A DNA stretch of 64,000 bases from positions 62,001-126,000 of the forward strand of contig NZ_VOBR01000019.1 of assembly GCF_007845675.1 (NCBI RefSeq), given 5' to 3'. This DNA comes from Lentzea tibetensis. Lineage in GTDB: Bacteria; Actinomycetota; Actinomycetes; Mycobacteriales; Pseudonocardiaceae. How positions within the stretch are numbered: position 1 is the stretch's first letter; each line of letters opens with the position of its first letter. Shown in pieces: positions 52,586 through 61,948 of the stretch. A program made the translations under genes and the position numbers. The notes under the pieces were generated by a model, which saw nothing but the letters and a program-made list of their open reading frames with translations, was not told the origin of the DNA and did not search any database.

Positions 52586-54040
52586 ATGTCCGAGGAAGAA
52601 AAGGCCGAGCCGACCCCTCCGCCCGCTGACGATCTCGTCACCACCCAGCACAGCATCACCGTCAAGCGCCGCAAGTTGAACTACACCGCGACGACCGGGC
52701 GCGTCGTGCTGCGCGAAGAGGTGCTGACCGACGGTGCGTTCGACGGGCACAAGCCGAAGGCCGAGGTGTTCGTCACCTCGTACACGCTCGACGGCGCGGA
52801 CCCGGCGAAGCGGCCGGTGACGTTCGCGTTCAACGGCGGGCCCGGCTCGTCCAGCGTGTGGCTGCACCTCGGGTTGCTGGGGCCGCGGCGGGTGCTGTCC
52901 GGCGACGTCGGCGACATGGTGCCGCCGCCGTACGGGATCGGCGACAACCCGGAGACGTTGCTCGCCGACAGCGACCTGGTGTTCATCGACCCGGTGTCCA
53001 CGGGGTACTCGCGTGCCGCGAAGGGCGAGAAACCCGGTGCGTACCACGGGTTCCAGGGCGACATCGAGTCCGTCGCCGAGGTGATCCGGCTGTGGACGTC
53101 GCGCAACGGCAGGTGGATGTCGCCGAAGTTCCTGTGCGGCGAGTCGTACGGCACGCTGCGCGCGGCCGGCCTCGCCGAGCACCTCCAGTCGCGGCACGGC
53201 ATGTTCCTCAACGGACTCATGCTCATCTCGTCCGTGCTGGACTTCGCGACGCTCGAGTTCAACGAGGGCCACGACCTCGGCTACTCGCTCTACCTGCCGA
53301 CGTACACCGCGATCGCGCACTACCACGGCAAGATCGACGGCACGCTGCCGGAAAGGCTCGCCGAGGCCGAGGAGTACGCGTCGCGCGACTACCCGTGGGC
53401 GCTCGGCCGCGGGTCGCGACTGTCCACTGAGGAACGACAGGAGGCGGTCGCCAAGGTAGCCGCGCTGACCGGCCTGTCCGAGGACTACGTGGACCGGGTC
53501 AACCTGCGCGTCGAGCACATCCGCTTCTACACCGAGCTGCTGCGCGCCGAGCGGCGGACGGTCGGCAGGCTCGACGGCCGTTTCTCGGGCTGGGACAACG
53601 ACTACGGCCGCGAGCAGCTGTCCGAGGACCCGTCGTTCTCCGCGATCATGGGTCCCTACACCGCCGCGCTCAACCACTACGTGCGCACCGAGCTGGAGTA
53701 CGAGAACGACCTGCCGTACGAGATCATCTCGCGCGCGGTGCACCCCTGGTCGTACAAGGAGTTCGAGGGCGCACACGTCACCGTGGCCGGCAAGCTCGCC
53801 GCCGCCATGCGGGCGAACCCGCACCTCAAGGTGCACGTGGCGTTCGGCCACTACGACGGCGCCACGCCGTACTTCGCGGCCGAGCACATGATCGCGCACC
53901 TCGCGATCCCCAAGGAACTGCACGAGAACATCGAGTCGGCCTACTACCCGGCAGGCCACATGATGTACGTGCACGAGCCGTCCAGGGTCCAGCAGTCCGC
54001 CGACCTCGCGAAGTTCGTCAAGGCGTCCTCGAACGTCTAG
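52586..54040 (+). CDS. Serine carboxypeptidase-like (S10) peptidase
   Basis: This 484-residue cytoplasmic S10-like protein shows FAFNGGPGSSSVWLHLGLLGP (oxyanion region), FIDPVSTGYSRA, LCGESYGTLRAAGLAEHL (catalytic Ser), HVAFGHYDGATPYFA (Asp) and YPAGHMMYVHEP (His). No signal peptide is visible, unlike eukaryotic homologues. No Shine-Dalgarno precedes the ATG, so a leaderless transcript is likely. It starts nine bases from the inferred start of the UDG gene. Confidence 0.9.
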   Translation: MSEEEKAEPTPPPADDLVTTQHSITVKRRKLNYTATTGRVVLREEVLTDGAFDGHKPKAEVFVTSYTLDGADPAKRPVTFAFNGGPGSSSVWLHLGLLGPRRVLSGDVGDMVPPPYGIGDNPETLLADSDLVFIDPVSTGYSRAAKGEKPGAYHGFQGDIESVAEVIRLWTSRNGRWMSPKFLCGESYGTLRAAGLAEHLQSRHGMFLNGLMLISSVLDFATLEFNEGHDLGYSLYLPTYTAIAHYHGKIDGTLPERLAEAEEYASRDYPWALGRGSRLSTEERQEAVAKVAALTGLSEDYVDRVNLRVEHIRFYTELLRAERRTVGRLDGRFSGWDNDYGREQLSEDPSFSAIMGPYTAALNHYVRTELEYENDLPYEIISRAVHPWSYKEFEGAHVTVAGKLAAAMRANPHLKVHVAFGHYDGATPYFAAEHMIAHLAIPKELHENIESAYYPAGHMMYVHEPSRVQQSADLAKFVKASSNV

Positions 54041-54048
54041 CGCGTCCA

Positions 54049-54103
54049 CTTGATGAGGGGAGCTTTCATCAAGCTGAGGTTGATGAAAGCTCCCCTCATC
54101 AAG
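54049..54103. repeat. 24-bp perfect palindrome arms, copy 1
   Basis: Arms 54049-54072 and 54080-54103 are perfect inverted repeats around the loop GCTGAGG. The arm carries TTGATGAGGGGAGCTTTCAT. It lies nine bases after the peptidase stop and 12 before the stop of the facing gene, so it can serve as a shared terminator. Confidence 0.8.
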
Positions 54104-54114
54104 GTTGGGCAGGC

Positions 54115-55080
54115 TTACGCAACGCCCGCGGCCCTCATTTGGACCGGTGGGCGCGGACGGTCGGACGCAACCCGATATCCGGCACGAATCTCCGCGACCA
54201 CCGCGTCTGGGTCGTCACGGAGCCGCGCGGGTGAGGTCTGCAGGACGACTACGCCCGACGCCATGTACCTGGCGTTGCGACTCAAGGTATTCGCGTACTC
54301 GTCGCGCCCGGAGTGGTACTGGTACGAGTCGATCTCCCAGGCGAATGCGACCTCATCGCACCAGAAGTCAGGCATCCCGATGAACTCACCGGTGGCGCTG
54401 AACAGCGGCACATTGCAGTGCGGCGAAGGCAGGCCGGTTCCGCGCCAGACCTGGAGCGCGTCGGCTTCCGCAACCGAGCGGACACCGAAGTCGATCTCGT
54501 TGAGAACTCGGCGAGGCAGCGCTGTCCCACGTTTGGTGCCCGTGTCCAGCTCACGACGAAGCTCGAACGGATCAGCCAGCTTCTTGTGCGCCGCCTCGAT
54601 CAGGATCGACCTGACCGTGTTCCGGTTGCGCACGCGTCGGACCCCGTCGAGTACCGCCCGCTCTGGCGGGGCCAGTGGGACGCCGTCTCGCATCCATGGT
54701 GTCGGGAAGGACTTCGTCCGCTCAACCACCGCGAACCCCGAGCTCAACACTTTGTAGTTGTGGGGCAGCAGCAGGTGGATGAAACCTACGTCTGGTGGGG
54801 TACGAAGGCCGTAGAGACGTGCAGCCTCGAATCCGGTGACGAGCGCGTCATGGCGGGCATGCAGGAGCGCGGCCTCGATGCGCTGCCGGACCGTCGGCTG
54901 TGACCTCGCGAGCAGGACGATGCCAGGCAACAGGTGCAGCCACCTCCCGCCTGGCTGGCACTGCTGGTAAGTCGTCGTCTGGGAAACGCCCAGTTGCTCC
55001 AGCGTGCTCGCTCTGATCACGCCGAAGCGGCTGTGCGCCCACAGCTCTTCCTGCTCGACCACCCAGCTCCCACGATCCAT
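54115..55080 (-). CDS. AbiEi-like/DUF559 domain protein
   Basis: This 321-residue protein has an N-terminal HTH-like part (FGVIRASTLEQLGVSQTTTYQQCQPG, then WLHLLPGIVLLAR), a middle part (ALVTGFEAARLYGLRTPP) and a C-terminal nuclease-like DUF559 region (GEFIGMPDFWCDEVAFAWEID, YQYHSGRDEYANTLSRNARY, VVVLQTSPARLRDDPD). Proteins of this kind are called type IV antitoxin AbiEi-like; they are common and mostly orphan in actinomycetes. No partner toxin is adjacent. The gene lies between two near-identical palindromes. Confidence 0.82.
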   Translation of the reverse strand: MDRGSWVVEQEELWAHSRFGVIRASTLEQLGVSQTTTYQQCQPGGRWLHLLPGIVLLARSQPTVRQRIEAALLHARHDALVTGFEAARLYGLRTPPDVGFIHLLLPHNYKVLSSGFAVVERTKSFPTPWMRDGVPLAPPERAVLDGVRRVRNRNTVRSILIEAAHKKLADPFELRRELDTGTKRGTALPRRVLNEIDFGVRSVAEADALQVWRGTGLPSPHCNVPLFSATGEFIGMPDFWCDEVAFAWEIDSYQYHSGRDEYANTLSRNARYMASGVVVLQTSPARLRDDPDAVVAEIRAGYRVASDRPRPPVQMRAAGVA

Positions 55081-55122
55081 GACACTGAGCATGCACCCGA
55101 CCACCGACAGTTTCGGGTTCGT

Positions 55123-55179
55123 GGTTGATGAGGGGAACTTTCATAAAGCTGAGGTTGATGAAAGCTCCCTTCATCAACC
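55123..55179. repeat. Palindrome copy 2, imperfect
   Basis: Arms 55123-55147 and 55155-55179 pair with three mismatches around the same loop GCTGAGG. The right arm differs from that of copy 1 by one base over the shared core. It lies between the start of the DUF559 gene and the stop of the lipoprotein gene. Confidence 0.75.
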
Positions 55180-55190
55180 ACGACCAGGGG

Positions 55191-55649
55191 CTAGGGCGTC
55201 CACTTCGTGTCGAAGCAGTTCGCCGAGACGTAGTCACGGGCCAGGTCGCCGTTGCCCGCGGCGGCCTGGCGCGCGGCGTCGCGCACGTACTCGCGGCCGG
55301 CCGCGTCGGCCTCGGGCGGGTACCGCGTCACCACGTCGGTCATCGCGGCCAGAGAAGCCGCGACAGCGGCCGCATCGCCGCGCTGGACGGCCAGGTCCCA
55401 CGAGCGGTACCAGGCGCAGGTGTTGACGACGGCCAGCGTCTGCCGCGACTGGCCGGGCGGTGCCTGCTCCCCGGCGGGCGGGCCGGTGAGCTTGATCAGC
55501 GCGTCCAGGTCGGGCGTCACGTCAGCAGGCCACTTCATCAACGGATACTGCGCCCGGATCTCAGCGGGGTAATCGAGAACGGGCGGTGCGGCCGACTGGG
55601 CGGTTCCGCACCCCGCCAGCAACAGCAGCAAGAAACAGAAATACCTCAT
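55191..55649 (-). CDS. Putative lipoprotein
   Basis: This 152-residue protein has a very short lipoprotein signal (MRYFCFLLLLLAGC, Cys14 lipidated). The mature part contains LIKLTGPPAGEQAPPG, NTCAWYRSWDLAVQRGDAA and ARDYVSANCFDTKW, with two Cys that could bond. No family was recognised. It follows the secreted-protein gene by 28 bp. Confidence 0.75.
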   Translation of the reverse strand: MRYFCFLLLLLAGCGTAQSAAPPVLDYPAEIRAQYPLMKWPADVTPDLDALIKLTGPPAGEQAPPGQSRQTLAVVNTCAWYRSWDLAVQRGDAAAVAASLAAMTDVVTRYPPEADAAGREYVRDAARQAAAGNGDLARDYVSANCFDTKWTP

Positions 55650-55677
55650 CGGCCGCACCCGTTCAGTCGAAGAGAAT

Positions 55678-56064
55678 TCAGTTGATGTTCCACCACACGT
55701 TGCCGTTCCACGTGTCCGTGGAATTGCTGCCGTAGCTCTTCGCGGAAAGGCAGAAAACGGTGCTCGCGCGGAAGTTGGACCCGATGCGGACGCGGGGCGT
55801 CGGGTCGGCGTTCTGCAGGCGCACCTCGGAGCCCTCGGCACCACCTGCGCAGCGGCGCCACTTCACGCCGATCTCAGGACCGTCGGTCTTGTTGACGTAG
55901 ATGTTGGTGCCACCAACGGTGACGGTCCGCTGTGTTGTGTAGTTGACCCACGCGCCCTTGCGCAGGTTTCCGGAAATACCGGACGACGACGCGCTTGCCG
56001 GAAGTGCGGTCGCGAACAGCGCCGCAATAACACCGAGCACCAGGAGAACGAGCTTCTTCTTCAT
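55678..56064 (-). CDS. Small secreted protein
   Basis: This 128-residue protein has a clear signal peptide (MKKKLVLLVLGVIAALFATA, cleaved after ASA) and a mature domain of about 100 residues rich in beta-forming residues, with two Cys (RRCAGG and STVFCLSAK). The end is WNGNVWWNIN. Lys and Asn content is higher than in most neighbours. No family was recognised. Confidence 0.75.
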   Translation of the reverse strand: MKKKLVLLVLGVIAALFATALPASASSSGISGNLRKGAWVNYTTQRTVTVGGTNIYVNKTDGPEIGVKWRRCAGGAEGSEVRLQNADPTPRVRIGSNFRASTVFCLSAKSYGSNSTDTWNGNVWWNIN

Positions 56065-56169
56065 CGCCTACCTCCCCAGGAATGGGTGATCGAACGCGAT
56101 GAAAGGTAGTCAGCGCGAAGAAGTGCGCATACCGCCGTAAGAGCAGCGACTAACAAGATCTAGAGCTAC

Positions 56170-56184
56170 TTGGTTAGTAACCAA
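56170..56184. promoter_or_regulatory. 15-bp palindrome TTGGTTAGTAACCAA
   Basis: A perfect dyad (TTGGTTA-g-TAACCAA) sits 106 bp upstream of the secreted-protein start and 35 bp beyond the opp terminator. It may be a repressor operator for the secreted-protein gene. Confidence 0.45.
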
Positions 56185-56218
56185 CTAGTCCGAAGGAGTG
56201 ACGGCAAGCCACCGAGAG

Positions 56219-56249
56219 AGTGGGGCCGCACACGGTGAACGGCCCCACT
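56219..56249 (-). terminator. Terminator of the oligopeptide ABC operon
   Basis: A 10-bp perfect stem (56219-56228 with 56240-56249) with an 11-nt loop starts 8 bp after the last ATPase gene. Confidence 0.8.
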
Positions 56250-56256
56250 GCATCAC

Positions 56257-57252
56257 TCAGACGACGGCGCGCTCCTCCGCGAAGTGACATGCCGACGGGT
56301 GGTCGGCCACGCGCACCTCGAGTGCGGGCACCTCCGTGGCGCAGATGTCCTGCGCCTTCCAGCACCTCGTGCGGAACCGGCAGCCCGACGGCGGGTTGAG
56401 CGGCGACGGCACGTCACCGGTCAGCCGGATCACGTCACGCCGCCCGCGCATCGTCGGGTCCGGCACGGGCACCGCGGACAGCAGCGCCTGCGTGTACGGG
56501 TGCGTCGGGTGCTCGTAGATCTGCTCCTCGGTGCCGATCTCGACCATCTTGCCGAGGTACATCACCGCGACGCGGTCGGACAGGTGCCGCACCACGGACA
56601 GGTCGTGCGCGATGAACACGTACGACAGCCCGAACTCGGTCTGGAGGTCACCGAGCAGGTTCATCACCTGCGCCTGGATGGAGACGTCCAGCGCCGACAC
56701 CGGCTCGTCGCACACGATCACCTTGGGCCGCAACGCCAGCGCACGCGCGATGCCGATGCGCTGCCGCTGGCCGCCGGAGAACTGGTGCGGGTAGCGGTTG
56801 ATGTGCTCCGGGTTCAGCCCGACGACGTCGAGCAGCTCCCGCACCTTCTGCGCCCGCGAGCCCTTCGGCGCCACCTCGGGGTGGATCTCGAACGGCTCGC
56901 CGATGATGTCGCCGACCGTCATGCGCGGGTTCAGCGACGTGTACGGGTCCTGCAGCACGATCTGGATGTTGCGCCGCAACCGCCGCAACGCCGGACCGCG
57001 CATCTTGAACATGTCCTCGCCCTCGAACAACGCGGCGCCGGACGTCGGTGGCTCCAGGCGCATCAGCACCTGGGCCAGGGTGGACTTGCCGCAGCCGGAC
57101 TCGCCGACCACGCCGAGGGTCTCGCCCTTCAGCAGGTCGAACGACACGCCGTCGACGGCGCGCACCTGACCGACCGTCGACTTGAACAGCACGCCTCGCG
57201 TGACCGGGAAGTGCTTGACCAGATCACGAACTTCCAGGATCGCCTCAGCCAC
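56257..57252 (-). CDS. Oligopeptide/dipeptide ABC transporter ATP-binding protein (OppF/DppF type)
   Basis: This 331-residue ATPase energises the importer. It has Walker [10 protein letters not shown], signature [15 protein letters not shown], Walker [13 protein letters not shown] and the C-terminal peptide-transporter extension with cluster-type Cys ([16 protein letters not shown]). The loading order is permease before ATPase, so this is the last gene. The start GTG overlaps the OppD stop by eight bases. Confidence 0.94.
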   Translation of the reverse strand: MAEAILEVRDLVKHFPVTRGVLFKSTVGQVRAVDGVSFDLLKGETLGVVGESGCGKSTLAQVLMRLEPPTSGAALFEGEDMFKMRGPALRRLRRNIQIVLQDPYTSLNPRMTVGDIIGEPFEIHPEVAPKGSRAQKVRELLDVVGLNPEHINRYPHQFSGGQRQRIGIARALALRPKVIVCDEPVSALDVSIQAQVMNLLGDLQTEFGLSYVFIAHDLSVVRHLSDRVAVMYLGKMVEIGTEEQIYEHPTHPYTQALLSAVPVPDPTMRGRRDVIRLTGDVPSPLNPPSGCRFRTRCWKAQDICATEVPALEVRVADHPSACHFAEERAVV

Positions 57253-58222
57253 CGACGACCTCCTCAGCGAAGTGGCACGCGCTCGAATGGCCGAGCCCCA
57301 GGTTGTGCTGCCGCGGCACGTCGACCCGGCAGACGTCCTGCACCCGCGCGCACCGGGGGTGGAACGGGCAGCCGGACGGGATCCGCATCAGGTTCGGCGG
57401 CAGTCCCTTGATGGTGTTCAGCTCGGTGCCCTTCTGGTCCAGCCTGGGCATCGAGGCCATCAACGCCTCGGTGTACGGGTGGCCCGGCGAGCGGAACAAC
57501 GTCACCGCGTCCGCCTGCTCGACGATCCGGCCCGCGTACATGACCGCGATCCGGTCCGCGACCTCCGCGACGACACCGAGGTCGTGGGTGATCAGGATCA
57601 TGCCCATCTTGCGGTCCCGCTGGATCTCGGCCAGCAGGTCCATGATCTGCGCCTGCACCGTCACGTCGAGCGCGGTGGTCGGCTCGTCCGCGATGAGCAC
57701 CTCGGGGTCCAGCGCCAGCGACATCGCGATCATCGCGCGTTGCCGCATACCGCCGGAGAACTGGTGCGGGTACTCGCGAACCCGTTGCGCCGCATGCGGA
57801 ATCTTCACCAGGTCGAGCAGCTCGATGGCGCGCTTGCGCGCATCAGCCCTGCTCATGCCGCGGCGGACCCGCAGCTGCTCCTCGATCTGGAATCCCACCG
57901 TGAACACGGGGTTCAGCGCGGACAACGCGTCCTGGAAGACCATCGCGATGCCGGACGCGCGGGTCTCGCGACGCGCTTCGGCAGCCATCGTCAGCAGGTC
58001 CTCGTCGTGGAACCGCACCGCGCCCTTGGTGACGAACGCGGGCGGCGAGTCCAGGATGCCCATGACCGCCTGCGCGGTCACCGACTTGCCCGAACCCGAC
58101 TCACCCAGAACCGCGAGGGTCTCCCCGGCGTCGACGTGGTAGCTCACGCCGTTGAGCACGCGCGCGACGCCGTCACGCGTGCGGAACTCGACGTGCAGGT
58201 CCTCGACCTCGAGCAAAGCCAC
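57245..58222 (-). CDS. Oligopeptide/dipeptide ABC transporter ATP-binding protein (OppD/DppD type)
   Basis: This 325-residue ATPase has Walker [10 protein letters not shown], signature [15 protein letters not shown], Walker [13 protein letters not shown] and the C-terminal [16 protein letters not shown]. It forms the ATPase pair with the OppF-type protein. Start GTG, five bases after the permease stop. Confidence 0.94.
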   Translation of the reverse strand: MALLEVEDLHVEFRTRDGVARVLNGVSYHVDAGETLAVLGESGSGKSVTAQAVMGILDSPPAFVTKGAVRFHDEDLLTMAAEARRETRASGIAMVFQDALSALNPVFTVGFQIEEQLRVRRGMSRADARKRAIELLDLVKIPHAAQRVREYPHQFSGGMRQRAMIAMSLALDPEVLIADEPTTALDVTVQAQIMDLLAEIQRDRKMGMILITHDLGVVAEVADRIAVMYAGRIVEQADAVTLFRSPGHPYTEALMASMPRLDQKGTELNTIKGLPPNLMRIPSGCPFHPRCARVQDVCRVDVPRQHNLGLGHSSACHFAEEVVGG

Positions 58223-58227
58223 TCAAC

Positions 58228-59160
58228 TCACCTGAGCTTCGGGTCGAGAGCCTCACGCACCGCGTCGCCCAGCATCACGAAGGCGAGCACGGTCACGGTG
58301 AGGAAGGCGGACGGGAACAGCAGGGCGTGCGGCGCGACGCGGATGTAGTCCTTCGCGTCGTTGATCATCACGCCCCACGAGACGACCGGGTTGCGCAGGC
58401 CGACGCCGAGGTACGACAGCGTCGCCTCCGCGCCGATGAACGCGCCGAGCGCGATCGTCGAGTACACCAGCACGGGCGCGAGGCAGTTGGGCAGCATGTG
58501 CCGCACGATGATCCGGGTGGGACTCGCACCCAGTGCCCGCGCGGCCTTGACGTAGTCCTGCTGCTTCGCGGTGATCGCGGCGGACCGCATGATCCGCATC
58601 GCCACCGGCCACGACAACGCCGCGATGGACAGCACCACCAGCGAGATGATGCGCACCGCGCCGCCCTGACCGGCCGTGTTGAGCGAGGTCAGGATGACGA
58701 TCGCGCCGAGCACGAACGGGATGCCGACGAAGATGTCCGACACGCGCGACAGGACCGCGTCGAGCCAGCCGCCGTAGAACCCGGACAGGATGCCCAGCAC
58801 CGAGCCCAGGATCACGACGCCGATCGTGGCGAGCAGGCCGACGAGCAGCGACGCCCGCGTGCCGTAGATCGCCCGCGCGTAGACGTCGTAGCCCTGCTGG
58901 TCGTAGCCGAACCACGCCTCGCCCGACGGTGGCTTGCGGCTGCGCGACAGCATGCCCAGGTTCGGGTCCGCGTGCGCGAACAGGCCGGGGAAGATCGCGA
59001 TCAGCAGCACCAGCGTGATGATCGCGATGGAGATCCAGAACAACGGGCGCACGCGCAGCTCGCGCCACGCGTCGCCCATGAGGCCGCGGGGCTTGCCCAG
59101 CGTGGCGCCGCCACCGGCCTCTGCGACCGCCTCAGAAGTCGCGGACGTGGGGTCACTCAT
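58228..59160 (-). CDS. Oligopeptide ABC transporter permease (OppC/DppC type)
   Basis: This 310-residue permease has an N-terminal soluble stretch, a first membrane helix (LFWISIAIITLVLLIAIFPGLF) and five further helices with the EAA loop (KAARALGASPTRIIVRHMLPN). The ATG at 59160 overlaps the OppB stop by eight bases; upstream frame codons belong to OppB. Confidence 0.93.
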   Translation of the reverse strand: MSDPTSATSEAVAEAGGGATLGKPRGLMGDAWRELRVRPLFWISIAIITLVLLIAIFPGLFAHADPNLGMLSRSRKPPSGEAWFGYDQQGYDVYARAIYGTRASLLVGLLATIGVVILGSVLGILSGFYGGWLDAVLSRVSDIFVGIPFVLGAIVILTSLNTAGQGGAVRIISLVVLSIAALSWPVAMRIMRSAAITAKQQDYVKAARALGASPTRIIVRHMLPNCLAPVLVYSTIALGAFIGAEATLSYLGVGLRNPVVSWGVMINDAKDYIRVAPHALLFPSAFLTVTVLAFVMLGDAVREALDPKLR

Positions 59161-60076
59161 AGCGAATCCTCGGGTCGAGCACGGCGTAGAGCATGTCAAC
59201 CAGCAGGGTCATCAGCAGGTACACCAGCACCAGCAGCGTGACCAGGCCGGTGACCATCACGCCTTCCTTGGTCTGGATGGACTTGTAGATGAGCCCGCCG
59301 ATGCCGGGCACGTTGAAGATGCCCTCGGTCACGATCGCGCCGCCCATGAAGGCGCCGAGGTCCGTGCCGAGGAAGGTGATCACCGGGATCAGCGAGTTGC
59401 GCAGCATGTGCACGCCGACGACGCGGCTCTGCGGAAGGCCCTTCGCGAACGCGGTGCGCACGTAGTCCGCCCGGCGGCTCTCCGAGATGCTCGCGCGTGT
59501 CAGTCGCGCGACGTAGGCCATCGAGAGCGACGCCAGCACGAAGCCGGGGACTATGAGGTCGGTGAACCCGGTGCCCTTGATCGTCGGCGAGATCCAGCCC
59601 AGCTGGATGCCGAACACGAGCTGCACCACCGAACCGGTGACGAACACCGGGATCGAGATGAGGAACAGCGTCGACACCAGCACCAGGCTGTCCAGGAAGC
59701 CCCGGTTGCGCAGGCCGCTCACGATGCCAGCGGAGATGCCGATGATCGCCTCGATGATCAGCGCGACGATGGCGAGCCGGACGGTGACCGGGAACGTCGC
59801 GGCGATGCGGTCCGCGACCTCGGTGCCGGAGAACGTCTTGCCGAAGTCGCCCTGCAGCAGGTTGAGGATGTACTTGCCGTACTGGACGAGTAGTGGATCG
59901 TCCATGTTGAACTGAGCGCGCATGGCCTGCACGTACTGTTCCGGGCACTCGCGCTCGCCGCACTTGCCGGCGAACGGGTCACCGGGTACGGCCCACACGA
60001 GGGCGTAGATCAGAAACGTCGTCCCGAGGAACACCGGGATCATTTGCAGCAGCCTGCGCAGCACGTAGCGGCCCAC
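59153..60076 (-). CDS. Oligopeptide ABC transporter permease (OppB/DppB type)
   Basis: This 307-residue permease begins MGRYVLRRLLQMIPVFLGTTFLIYAL, has six helices and the EAA loop (RTAFAKGLPQSRVVGVHMLRN). GTG start after AGGGAG. A long imperfect hairpin separates it from the binding-protein gene upstream. Confidence 0.93.
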   Translation of the reverse strand: MGRYVLRRLLQMIPVFLGTTFLIYALVWAVPGDPFAGKCGERECPEQYVQAMRAQFNMDDPLLVQYGKYILNLLQGDFGKTFSGTEVADRIAATFPVTVRLAIVALIIEAIIGISAGIVSGLRNRGFLDSLVLVSTLFLISIPVFVTGSVVQLVFGIQLGWISPTIKGTGFTDLIVPGFVLASLSMAYVARLTRASISESRRADYVRTAFAKGLPQSRVVGVHMLRNSLIPVITFLGTDLGAFMGGAIVTEGIFNVPGIGGLIYKSIQTKEGVMVTGLVTLLVLVYLLMTLLVDMLYAVLDPRIRYE

Positions 60077-60092
60077 AGAGAACTCCCTATCG

Positions 60093-60134
60093 CGCCGAGC
60101 CGGCCCGCGGCGGGAACTCCGCGGACCGGCCCGG
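60093..60134 (-). promoter_or_regulatory. Hairpin between the binding-protein and permease genes
   Basis: 17-nt arms (60093-60109 and 60118-60134) pair with two mismatches around an 8-nt loop. Located 14 bp after the binding-protein stop and 16 bp before OppB, it may lower expression of the membrane genes relative to the binding protein. Confidence 0.6.
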
Positions 60135-60148
60135 CTGAGCGCCGACTA

Positions 60149-61780
60149 TCAGCTGACCTCGACGGTCGCCATGTCCAGCCAGCGGAACGGGTCCATCTTG
60201 GCCACCTTCAGGCGCGACGACTTGCCCGCGATCGTCTTCTGGGTCCACAGCGGGATCACCGGCATGTCCTCGGCCATCAGCTTCTCGCCCTCCTGGTACA
60301 GGCGGTTGGCGTCTGCCGTGGACGTGGCCTTGTCCGCCTCGGCCCACTTCGCGTCGACGGCCGGGTTCGTGTAGAGGCCGTCGTTGGAAGAAGCGTCGGT
60401 CTTGTACAGCGGGTTGAGCCAGTTCTCGATCGACGGGTAGTCGGCGATCCAGCCCGCGCGGTACATGCCGGTCATCTCGTGCGCGTTGACCTTCTGGCGG
60501 AACTCCGCGAAGGAGGTCGACGGGGCGAAGGCGCACTCGAGGCCGATGGCGTTCTTGATGCTGTTGCAGGCCGCCTCGGCCCACTCCTTGTGCCCGCCGT
60601 CCGTGTTGGACTGCAGCGTGATCGCACCCTTGTAGCCCGACTTGGTCAGGTACTCCTTGGCCTTGGCCGGGTCGAACTTGCAGTACTCACCGCACTGGTC
60701 CTTCTTGTACCCGTCGGTCAGCGGGTGGACCCAGCCGTCGGCCGGGATGCGGGAGCCCTCGAAGATCTTCTGCGTGATCTCCTCGCGGTTGATCGACATG
60801 GAGATCGCCTTGCGCAGGTCCGCGTTCTTGTACGCGTCGACGTACAGCGGGAACGAGATCGTCTGCAGCTGCAGCGTCGACTTCTCGACCACGCGGTCAC
60901 CGAGGTCGCCCTCGTACTTCTTGCCCGCGAGCGCGGACGGCGGGAGCTCGTCGATGAAGTCCAGGCTGCCGGACACGATGTCGGCGTAGGCCGACTCACG
61001 GCTCTGGTAGACCTTGAACTTCAGGTCCTTGAACTTCGGCTTGTCGCGACCCTGGTAGTCGTCGTTGCGGGTCACGTTGATCTCGGTGCCGACCTGGCGC
61101 GAGGTCCACTTGAACGGGCCGTTGCCGACCGGGGCCTCTTCGTACTTCTTCTGGTCGGTGAAGAAGACCTCGGGCATCGGCGAGAAGACCTCGTAGCCCA
61201 GGGTCACCGGGAACACCGAGAACGCCTCGGAGAGCGTCACCTCGAAGGTGTTGTCGTCGACGACCTTGAGGCCGCTCATGTCCTTGACCGCGGGCTCCGG
61301 CGCCTTCTGCGGGCCGTCAGCGCCGTCCGGGTCCTTGGGGTGCACCTCGGCGTAGCCCTGGATCTGCGACATGAAGCTCGCGCCCTGGGTCGCGTTCGGG
61401 CCGTAGGCGGTCCAGTTCCACGCCTTCACGTAGCTCGACGCCGTCACCGGGGTGCCGTCGTGGAACTTCCAGCCCTTCTTGAGCTTGATCGTGAAGACCT
61501 TGGAGTCCTTGGTCTCGATCGACTCGGCCATCGCGTTCTCAGGCTTCGCGTCGTCGGCGCTGTACTCCACCAGACCGGTGAAGAGCGCGTCCAGGACGTG
61601 ACTACCGCCGACCTCGGTGGTGTTACCGGGGACCAGCGGGTTCTCGGGCTCGGTGTTGAACACCGTGATCGCGGCGTCGTTGTTGGTCGCGGCCTGATCG
61701 CCGCCACCGCCACAACCCGCCGCTACCACGGCCACCGCGGCCGAGAGGGCCACGACAGAAGCCGTGCGTGATCGCGACAT
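60149..61780 (-). CDS. Oligopeptide-binding lipoprotein (SBP family 5, OppA/DppA type)
   Basis: This 543-residue solute-binding protein has a lipobox (VVAAGC, Cys23) and SBP_bac_5 features: VSVFNTEPENPLVPGNT-like start, FTIKLKKGWKFHDGTPVTASSYVKAW, RQVGTEINVTRNDDYQGRDK, RKAISMSINREEI and WIADYPSIENWLNPLY. It brings oligopeptides to the permease pair. The ATG at 61780 is preferred over the GTG four codons upstream. It is the first gene of the ABCDF operon. Confidence 0.93.
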   Translation of the reverse strand: MSRSRTASVVALSAAVAVVAAGCGGGGDQAATNNDAAITVFNTEPENPLVPGNTTEVGGSHVLDALFTGLVEYSADDAKPENAMAESIETKDSKVFTIKLKKGWKFHDGTPVTASSYVKAWNWTAYGPNATQGASFMSQIQGYAEVHPKDPDGADGPQKAPEPAVKDMSGLKVVDDNTFEVTLSEAFSVFPVTLGYEVFSPMPEVFFTDQKKYEEAPVGNGPFKWTSRQVGTEINVTRNDDYQGRDKPKFKDLKFKVYQSRESAYADIVSGSLDFIDELPPSALAGKKYEGDLGDRVVEKSTLQLQTISFPLYVDAYKNADLRKAISMSINREEITQKIFEGSRIPADGWVHPLTDGYKKDQCGEYCKFDPAKAKEYLTKSGYKGAITLQSNTDGGHKEWAEAACNSIKNAIGLECAFAPSTSFAEFRQKVNAHEMTGMYRAGWIADYPSIENWLNPLYKTDASSNDGLYTNPAVDAKWAEADKATSTADANRLYQEGEKLMAEDMPVIPLWTQKTIAGKSSRLKVAKMDPFRWLDMATVEVS

Positions 61781-61832
61781 GCGTCCTCCCACCTCGTGGC
61801 GACGCCGCGGGTTCGCGAGCGCGCCCTAACCA

Positions 61833-61850
61833 GGGAGGGCAAACCCTCCC
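61833..61850. promoter_or_regulatory. Hairpin in the leader of the oligopeptide operon
   Basis: GGGAGGG and CCCTCCC pair around CAAA, 53 bp upstream of the binding-protein start. It may be part of the 5' leader, or simply a short dyad near the promoter. Confidence 0.35.
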
Positions 61851-61948
61851 AAAACGTGAGAGGACGTTAACCGGGTGCCACATGGAGCCACACGGCGAAC
61901 CGGGTTACAAAGTCGTCACGATCGGCTCAATTCAGCCTTAAGTGTCGC

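Noticed and set aside
51917-54049. A 710-codon minus-strand frame including the UDG
   Set aside because: Only the last 219 codons carry UDG motifs. The rest is antisense of the S10 peptidase, so no fusion protein is proposed.
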